From assembly GCF_963677065.1 (NCBI RefSeq), contig NZ_OY781872.1:1173419-1237418 (forward strand): a stretch of DNA of 64,000 nucleotides, in the 5' to 3' direction. The position numbers were made by a program, and so were the translations under genes. Each line of letters begins with the position of its first letter. Within the stretch, counting starts at the first letter, position 1. Below, piece by piece: positions 54,544-64,000 of this stretch. The notes under the pieces are model-generated. The model searched no databases. It was not told the DNA's origin and saw only the letters and a program-made list of their open reading frames with translations. This stretch comes from an uncultured Methanoregula sp. (GTDB lineage: Archaea > Halobacteriota > Methanomicrobia > Methanomicrobiales > Methanospirillaceae).

Positions 54544-55125
54544 GGCTCTGTTATAATCTGTGCGATCCGGTCCCGGGAGCTGCGTATCGGCCGGGAGCTC
54601 CTGATGAATGCCCAGGGTTTTCCTCCCGTGAGTGATTAAAACCCGCATCGGGACCTGCCAGATACTATGTGGTATTTGGGAGTGTATGCACGTACAGCAG
54701 GTATCGCCCGGACCGGATGCGGCACCTTATACCATTTGGCAAACAGGCCCGGAAAAAAATGCGCGGAAGCCTGGGGGATAGGTTGAATTATCCCGCGAAT
54801 GGGAGATTGGTCTCTGCCGCGGCACCCGCGATCCGACAGATTGCTGAGTATGCGCGATTGCGGCAGGGGATCCGGGCCCGGTCCGTGCACGGGATCTCTT
54901 TACGTCGTGAGGTATTTTTTCGCGAAGATGCGCTCATGGACTCCCGTGTCCATAATCAGCTTTCCGTAGCGCGATTGCCGCTATCGCGCAGGACCTGCAA
55001 TCATAAACCCGATCTGCACATTTTGGGATGCGAACCGCTTTTTCGTATCAAATCCAGATTATCCCAAAAACGTATAATTTTCTGATTATACAATGACGGA
55101 AAACATGCCGTTTTCAGAGGGATCA

Positions 55126-55134
55126 AGTATAAAT
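55126..55134 (+). promoter_or_regulatory. rRNA operon promoter P1 (TATA)
   Basis: AGTATAAAT preceded by GATCA; about 324 bp before the 16S gene. Confidence 0.5.
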
Positions 55135-55237
55135 GGCAGTCCGTGTTATATGTAGATCCACAAAATCTGATGACGAACCGACGGAACTGACCCCGAGGGG
55201 CAGAGTTGGTTACGAGGGTGGACGATGCAGGCAAGAA

Positions 55238-55249
55238 GGTATAAATATC
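55238..55249 (+). promoter_or_regulatory. rRNA operon promoter P2 (TATA)
   Basis: GGTATAAATATC, about 112 bp after P1; the closer of two tandem TATA boxes for rRNA. Confidence 0.5.
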
Positions 55250-55375
55250 TAAGAAGCCTACATTGTAAGCCCGTGAATGCGTTGAAAAGCGCGATAAAAG
55301 TTCACCAATAAAAAATACTTTGATGGAGATCCAACGATGCCCGGCATGACCGGAGTTGGTTCTGACGTTGATACT

Positions 55376-55405
55376 GGCAAAGCGGAAATTTGTTTAGTAA
55401 CCGCT
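55376..55405 (+). other. Pre-16S processing stem, 5' arm
   Basis: Pairs with 56938-56967 (AGCGGTT and TTTGTTTAG blocks in common), the expected double helix around precursor 16S rRNA that is cut by the archaeal splicing-type endonuclease. Confidence 0.75.
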
Positions 55406-55449
55406 AATTCCTTAAGAACAGTTCAGTAAGTGTGCGTATTAAAAGAAGA

Positions 55450-56916
<1,467 letters not shown>

Positions 56917-56937
56917 AACGAATTTGATTCTAGGGAA

Positions 56938-56967
56938 AGCGGTTGCTAAACAAACCACAAATTTGCC
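56938..56967 (+). other. Pre-16S processing stem, 3' arm
   Basis: Complement of 55376-55405; downstream of the 16S end. Confidence 0.75.
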
Positions 56968-56984
56968 GGTGTCGACAAGAATAA

Positions 56985-57037
56985 GGTTCATTTGCCAAAT
57001 GGGGTAGAAGAATTCGGGTTCGAATCCCGATGAGCCG
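56985..57037 (+). other. tRNA-like remnant in 16S-23S spacer
   Basis: A 53-nt element: acceptor-like stem GGTTCAT/ATGAGCC (seven pairs, one G-U), T-arm CGGGTTCGAATCCCG and a D-loop-like GGGGTAG, but only 23 nt between acceptor and T-arm, so no normal anticodon arm. Many methanogens have tRNA-Ala here; this may be its eroded descendant. Confidence 0.5.
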
Positions 57038-57112
57038 TTTTAGATGCACCTCGAGATGTGAGTCTTGAGGGAAGGGCTGAGAGTCAAACCAATGACTTTG
57101 CGAGGCCGTGTA

Positions 57113-57127
57113 AAGGTTTGCACAAAG
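57113..57127 (+). other. Pre-23S processing stem, 5' arm
   Basis: Pairs over 15 bp with 60093-60107. Confidence 0.75.
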
Positions 57128-57137
57128 GACGTTAAAT

Positions 57138-60082
<2,945 letters not shown>

Positions 60083-60092
60083 AGACGAAATT

Positions 60093-60107
60093 CTTTGTGC
60101 AAACCTT
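60093..60107 (+). other. Pre-23S processing stem, 3' arm
   Basis: Complement of 57113-57127. Confidence 0.75.
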
Positions 60108-60152
60108 AAATTATACCATATCCAATTGGATAAGGTATTATCCTACACGGCT

Positions 60153-60224
60153 GCCAAGGTGGCGGAGCGGCCACGCGGTTGACTGCAGATCAACTACACT
60201 CCGGTTCAAATCCGGACCTTGGCT
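60153..60224 (+). tRNA. tRNA-Cys (GCA)
   Basis: Acceptor GCCAAGG/CCTTGGC, anticodon loop CTGCAGA with anticodon GCA, T-arm TCCGGTTCAAATCCGGA, discriminator T. 72 nt, between 23S and 5S genes; no CCA encoded. Confidence 0.95.
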
Positions 60225-60304
60225 TCAACCGAAACTGCAAAACAGCAGTTCGGTGAGATGAAGGACTTCAAGGTTCTTCTGCATCTAAAACAAAGCAAAA
60301 TCGT

Positions 60305-60431
60305 GGTGATAGCGGCCATAGCTGTCGGGACACACCTGGTCTCATTCCGAACCCAGCAGTTAAGCCGGCACACGTAGTATGCTGTACTGAGGTACGCGAG
60401 TCCCCGGGAACCATACCAAGCTGCTATCACC
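60305..60431 (+). rRNA. 5S ribosomal RNA, copy 1
   Basis: Ends pair as GGTGATAGC/GCTATCACC; internal GACACACCTGGTCTCATTCC and ACCCAGCAGTTAAGCC are 5S consensus. About 127 nt; ends approximate. Confidence 0.93.
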
Positions 60432-60559
60432 TTCCTTCTTACACGGTCTTCTCGTATTATTACACGCAAGAGCGAATGCGCTCAAATGAATTGTCATTAT
60501 CGAATACCTGCGATACGATCGGGTTCGCGACCTGTATGACATGTCCAGTCTTAACGACT

Positions 60560-60686
60560 GGTGATAGCGGCCATAGCTGTCGGGACACACCTGGTCTCAT
60601 TCCGAACCCAGCAGTTAAGCCGGCACACGTAGTATGCTGTACTGAGGTACGCGAGTCCCCGGGAACCATACCAAGCTGCTATTACT
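60560..60686 (+). rRNA. 5S ribosomal RNA, copy 2
   Basis: Same sequence as copy 1 through GTGATAGC ... GCTAT, differing only at the last bases (ATTAC for ATCAC), which changes one pair to G-U. The flank CTTACACGGT/CTTTACACGGT recurs after both copies. Confidence 0.9.
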
Positions 60687-60902
60687 TTCCTTCTATCTTT
60701 ACACGGTACATCTGTTTTTATGAGTTCTCACGTAACAGCGGAGCTGATCAAAACACTCCATTCTGTCCACGGGGATGGCCTCAGGTTCACGATCTGAATG
60801 ATGAATCAAAACCACCGGTTTTTAGCCTGAATCTGATGGCTACGCACCAACCGGATACCGTTCCATTGTCCCTTAAAAATGAGTATCTTGAAGAAATGTG
60901 GA

Positions 60903-61718
60903 TTATTCCATTTCCAGAAGAACTGAGCGGTCTTTGTAATACCAGAATATTCCTTCCGCCCATTCCCGTGCCTTTGGATCGCTGCTGAACATATCTGCAG
61001 AACTGTCATACACGTTATTTACCGTCTTGTTGAGCCCCAGCGAGAGGTGCTTATCGGTGACGGTGATGCCCAGATGCAGGGGTTCCTCGACAATCCAGAT
61101 CCGGAAATTGGTATAAGGTTTGAGCTGCCGGAGTTTGCTTGAGAACGGCTCCTGTATCAGTCCTTCCACAATCTTGTGGCTCACCACGAGTTCAACAGGA
61201 ATGCCGGCAACGACACGCTCCGAGAGAACATCGGCTATCGCGGGACTCATCACCGACGAGATGCCGTGGATGTACTCTGCCTGCTGCAGGATGGAAAGAA
61301 AATGCGAGTAGACATGAAACATGTTGTCCGTGGTGTCGAATTTTAATTCGGAACCGATGAGATCTCCTATCTGGTGAAGGAACGGCTCGGGTATCCCCTC
61401 GATATCGTGGGTTGCCCAGAATTCCCTGTGGTTCATCAGCTCCCCGATCGTCATGACGAAATTCCCGATCTTGGTGGCAAGGATGTTGCCCACCGGGGTG
61501 ATATGGTACCCGTGGTCCCGCTGCTCGATAAGGGAGAGGCGCTCGAGACTCCGGATCTTGGGGATGATGGCCTGCGATGTGCTGCCGGTCACATCCCGAA
61601 GCTCTGACAGTTGTTTTGGCCCCACGGTCACTGCAAGCAGAATCTGGATCTTCAGCCGGGAGGAGAAGATGGATTGGATCAATTTGCTGTTATCATTATA
61701 GACTTCGAGAGGATCCAT
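60903..61718 (-). CDS. Winged-helix transcriptional regulator with DUF1724/FilR1-type domain
   Basis: A 271-residue regulator. N-terminal winged helix-turn-helix (KIQILLAVTVGPKQLSELRDVTGSTSQAIIPKIRSLERLSLIEQR, residues about 22-70) is followed by the DUF1724 ligand-like domain (IHGISSVMSPAIADVLSERV, GIPVELVVSHKIVEGLI, HLGITVTDKHLSLGL) common in methanogens. FilR1 in Methanosaeta regulates methanogenesis and filament genes; the target here is unknown. Transcribed away from the rRNA operon's end (convergent). Confidence 0.9.
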   Translation of the reverse strand: MDPLEVYNDNSKLIQSIFSSRLKIQILLAVTVGPKQLSELRDVTGSTSQAIIPKIRSLERLSLIEQRDHGYHITPVGNILATKIGNFVMTIGELMNHREFWATHDIEGIPEPFLHQIGDLIGSELKFDTTDNMFHVYSHFLSILQQAEYIHGISSVMSPAIADVLSERVVAGIPVELVVSHKIVEGLIQEPFSSKLRQLKPYTNFRIWIVEEPLHLGITVTDKHLSLGLNKTVNNVYDSSADMFSSDPKAREWAEGIFWYYKDRSVLLEME

Positions 61719-61822
61719 CCATGTAGGTTTGCCGAATGGGGGTATATATGCTAACTCATTTTTTTATAACGTGTGCATCAATAAATCCTGGGTTATAACA
61801 GCGGCCTCTGGTAAAATGGAAT

Positions 61823-62764
61823 TTAAATTCCCTGGTAAAGTGGCACCAGGAGCAGGATTGCCAGTGAAAAACAGATGTACTGCCCGTCAGAGATGGCATC
61901 GGCCAGGAAATCCCTTATCTGGGCCTGGCCCAGGAGATAAACGCAGCCATGGGAGTACAGATTTGCTGCAACCAGCAATGCGGTTGCGAATGGTGGCAGG
62001 GAGAGGATCAGGCTGAGAACGATTAATGGTGTACCGAGGACCAAAATTACCCCGGACAGGATGGTTTTCGCCTTCTTTTCCCCGAAGATAACCGGAATCG
62101 TCCTCACCCCGGCGCTGGCATCCCCGATCCGGTCCCGCATGTCCGGTATAAGCGAGGCCATGAAACCCCACATGAAGAAGAGCACAAAGACAAGAGCTGT
62201 TTTGGAATCCGGTATGCTGCCAATAAGATATACCGGCAGGAGCGAACAGATGACTGCCCAGGAGATCCCGACTGCGATATTTTTTACCGCCGGGATCTCT
62301 TTTAACCGGGAATACCCGGTCCAGGCCGGAAGACAGCGGAAACTGTACATGATCCCCAGGATGAATGGTGCGGTGGTTGCAAGCAGCGGCAGAACGCCGT
62401 ACATGGCAGAGAAGGCCAGTGCAAGCAGAAGAGCCAGAATCCCCCCGTAATACAGGAGTTTTTCATACCGTTTGGTGAATGCAAACCGGTCCTGCCGGTT
62501 GATGGCATCTTCATCCTCGTCCGTTTTCCTGTTGAGGTTATAGATGGAGAATGCCACCAGGAATGGTATGACAGCAGTCATTGCACTCCAGGATACCTGC
62601 TGGATGATGCAGGAGACAAATGCCATTGCCACGCATTCAAAGGAGAGCAGAAGAGAACTGAATATGAGAAAATTATAGAGATCACCAATTCTGTTCACTG
62701 TTTTTTCATTGAACCGGAAGGGATAGTTCCCTTCCCGTACAACCTCGTCGGTAGATACTTCCAT
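61823..62764 (-). CDS. UbiA-family prenyltransferase
   Basis: A 313-residue protein with about eight membrane helices. The two Asp-rich motifs of the family are present: NLNRKTDEDEDAIN near residue 81 and IPDMRDRIGDASAGVRT near 210. UbiA enzymes attach isoprenoid chains to aromatic or glycerol-phosphate substrates, in archaea for lipids or quinone-like compounds; the substrate cannot be told from the sequence. The N-terminal 45 residues are charged and longer than usual. Confidence 0.88.
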   Translation of the reverse strand: MEVSTDEVVREGNYPFRFNEKTVNRIGDLYNFLIFSSLLLSFECVAMAFVSCIIQQVSWSAMTAVIPFLVAFSIYNLNRKTDEDEDAINRQDRFAFTKRYEKLLYYGGILALLLALAFSAMYGVLPLLATTAPFILGIMYSFRCLPAWTGYSRLKEIPAVKNIAVGISWAVICSLLPVYLIGSIPDSKTALVFVLFFMWGFMASLIPDMRDRIGDASAGVRTIPVIFGEKKAKTILSGVILVLGTPLIVLSLILSLPPFATALLVAANLYSHGCVYLLGQAQIRDFLADAISDGQYICFSLAILLLVPLYQGI

Positions 62765-62955
62765 ACATTGATAAAAACGAAGAAAAAGTTAACATTCATT
62801 CTGTCAGCGAATGTTCATCGCTGCGATGAATTCGAAAACCCGTGATAAATATGTAACCCTGACAAGAAATGTTCGATAAGACATGTGGATTAAGGGCTAC
62901 CCAATCTCTCCAAAATATAGTTCGTTTACTATATCAATCTGGTGTATGAAAATGA

Positions 62956-63387
62956 ATGACACGGATCATCCCACGGAGTAATCTGCAGATGAGCCCCTGC
63001 CTGAAACCCCGGGTGGAGGACCGGGTGGAATCATTTTTTCAGATTGTCCCGATCCTGGACCTGATCAACGGGGCACGACTGGGGGAGCAGAAGAAAAACC
63101 TGGAAGAGAATCTCCGGAATTACGGGTATATTCCCCAACGGTCGGATGTGGTTATCCTTGATCACAGCCATATCGCGGATTATACAATCACCATTGCCCG
63201 ATACACCCTCGATTATGTGGATGATGGAGATACCACCGGCAGGACTGTTTCTGTTGACGGGTCGGTTGCGATAAAGATCGATAATTCCGGCAACCGGGAT
63301 ATCCTGATCTCTCTGAAAACATTTCCGTTCGGGCCTGATTTTGATCCCCATTATGCCGAAACAACCCCGTTCTGCAGTAAAAACTGA
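62956..63387 (+). CDS. Hypothetical protein
   Basis: A 143-residue soluble protein with no family I recognise. It has a charged helix (NLEENLRNYGY), then beta-like segments (SDVVILDHSHIADYTITIARYTLDYVD, SVDGSVAIKIDNSGNRDILISLKTF). An internal ATG at 62989 is an alternative start. AT-rich sequence 62920-62937 could be its promoter. Confidence 0.55.
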   Translation: MTRIIPRSNLQMSPCLKPRVEDRVESFFQIVPILDLINGARLGEQKKNLEENLRNYGYIPQRSDVVILDHSHIADYTITIARYTLDYVDDGDTTGRTVSVDGSVAIKIDNSGNRDILISLKTFPFGPDFDPHYAETTPFCSKN

Positions 63388-63463
63388 GACCCTCTGATGC
63401 GGGTTCTTTCAATCTTGTTCTCCGGATATCCGGACCGCGCCAGCTCACAAGCCAGGTGTTGAT

Positions 63464-64000
63464 TTACCGGGTCTCAACTAGGTACCTGATTATCGTCCTG
63501 CCCAGCTGTTCGGGATACTGGTACTGCAGCCCGTGACCGGCGCCCGTAAACCCGGCCTGCTCTGCGTTTGGGATCCGGTCAGCAAGAATCCGCGCGTTGC
63601 CGGGAGGGATGACAATATCGTCGGTGCCGGTAATGACCAATACCGGGCACCGGATCGCCGGCAGCCGGTCGAACGACCCCGTCCATGAGAAGAATGCCTC
63701 AGCCTGCCGCCCGGCGTTCTCAACACTGGTTGTCTCATGGACTTCAGGGCAGTACTTCCACGGGTCATGGGTTGCCAGCCAGTCTTCCGGGAAGAGCACG
63801 GAGAACATCCGGTGTGCAATCTCCGGCAGCTCCCCACTCTTGTCCGAGAGCCGGTTCCAGATTTCAGACTCCATCCGGATGCCGTTCTTTCCTCCGCAGG
63901 TACCTGCAACAAGGATGAGTTTTTGCACCCGGGCCGGGTGGGAGATAACCAGTTCCTGCGCAATGGAGGCACCCATGGAGAGACCAAGCAGATGGGCGCA
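63464..64000 (-). CDS. Alpha/beta hydrolase, N-terminus outside the window
   Basis: The frame runs off the right edge. Visible: nucleophile elbow LLGLSMGASIAQELV, strand LILVAGTCGG, the acid region CPVLVITGTDDIVIP, and the catalytic His in GAGHGLQYQYPEQ. The family is close to carboxylesterases/3-oxoadipate enol-lactonase-like hydrolases; substrate unknown. About 178 residues are seen, perhaps two thirds of the protein. Confidence 0.85.
   Translation of the reverse strand, partial: CAHLLGLSMGASIAQELVISHPARVQKLILVAGTCGGKNGIRMESEIWNRLSDKSGELPEIAHRMFSVLFPEDWLATHDPWKYCPEVHETTSVENAGRQAEAFFSWTGSFDRLPAIRCPVLVITGTDDIVIPPGNARILADRIPNAEQAGFTGAGHGLQYQYPEQLGRTIIRYLVETR

Larger units (their letters stand above)
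54544..55375. other. Long leader region upstream of the rRNA operon
   Basis: More than 800 bp without a credible gene. It shows perfect or near-perfect hairpins, e.g. GCGCGAT/ATCGCGC (54971-54991). Two TATA boxes face the 16S gene (55126-55134 and 55238-55249). Between them is a short element with TGATGA (55168-55173), CTGA (55187-55190) and the hairpin CCCCGAGGGG (55191-55200). Confidence 0.5.

Noticed and set aside
56985..57110. Circularly permuted tRNA-Ala in the spacer
   Set aside because: The later block (GGGCTGA and TTTGCGAGGCC) does not pair with the T-arm and acceptor block as well as the near GGTTCAT stem, and it forms its own AGTCA/TGACT hairpin.
60795..60860. C/D box sRNA (TGATGA and CTGA near the 5S tail)
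   Set aside because: C and D' and C' look-alikes exist, but no final D box and only seven pairs to a possible rRNA target were found.

Overview
The window reads as part of a methanogenic archaeon of the order Methanomicrobiales, probably near Methanoregula, Methanosphaerula or Methanolinea. The placement rests on an archaeal 16S-23S-5S rRNA operon, archaeal translation proteins (L37e, Sm-like protein, PUA protein), SepF rather than a bacterial division set, an MptE-like enzyme of tetrahydromethanopterin synthesis, a TfrAB-type fumarate reductase, many 'TRHDI' histidine kinases, and TATA promoters with short leaders. This is inferred from family recognition only; no database search was run. 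No transposase, CRISPR array or prophage was recognised.

Layout. 0-4.5 kb: end of an unknown gene, then smc-scpA for chromosome condensation. 4.5-13.3 kb: lipoprotein, methyltransferase, response regulator, the Sm-like/L37e/purF operon, PUA protein, sepF-ZPR1 pair and a LamG surface protein. 13.4-20.1 kb: a glutaredoxin-thioredoxin reductase fusion, tfrBA, and aspartate kinase overlapping purM. 20.3-27.1 kb: a redox and oxidative-stress neighbourhood (rubrerythrin, zinc ribbon, an unlisted 41-residue desulforedoxin, a carboxymuconolactone decarboxylase-type protein with a histone-like tail, peroxiredoxin, three iron-sulfur flavoprotein-type proteins). 27.1-34.5 kb: M50-type protease, chorismate mutase, a gene-poor stretch with a tandem palindrome array, methyltransferase, radical SAM protein, MptE, DHH-TrkA protein and tRNA-Lys. 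34.6-54.5 kb: sensory and surface functions, including three large histidine kinases (one of 1532 residues), a pilin, a LivJ-like lipoprotein, and an ABC exporter pair in which one gene is frameshifted. 54.5-60.7 kb: rRNA operon with 16S, a tRNA-like remnant, 23S, tRNA-Cys and two 5S genes. 60.9-64 kb: DUF1724-type regulator, UbiA prenyltransferase, hypothetical protein, and a truncated hydrolase.

The strongest unexplained signal is a 19-22 bp G-rich motif (GGGGGGTCTGTGGTGAAAA) present six times. It forms two clusters 46 kb apart, each with three copies in the same forward-reverse-forward order and with a GTCGTAA/TTACGAC heptamer near the middle of each interval at matching distances. The second is a five-unit array of 13-bp palindromes with an 18-bp period, lying between convergent genes at 28.3 kb. 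Other points are an in-frame TGA followed by coding-like sequence at 28.9 kb, the ABC transporter frameshift, a tRNA-like fragment in the rRNA spacer, and a 44-bp exact repeat inside the aspartate kinase gene.
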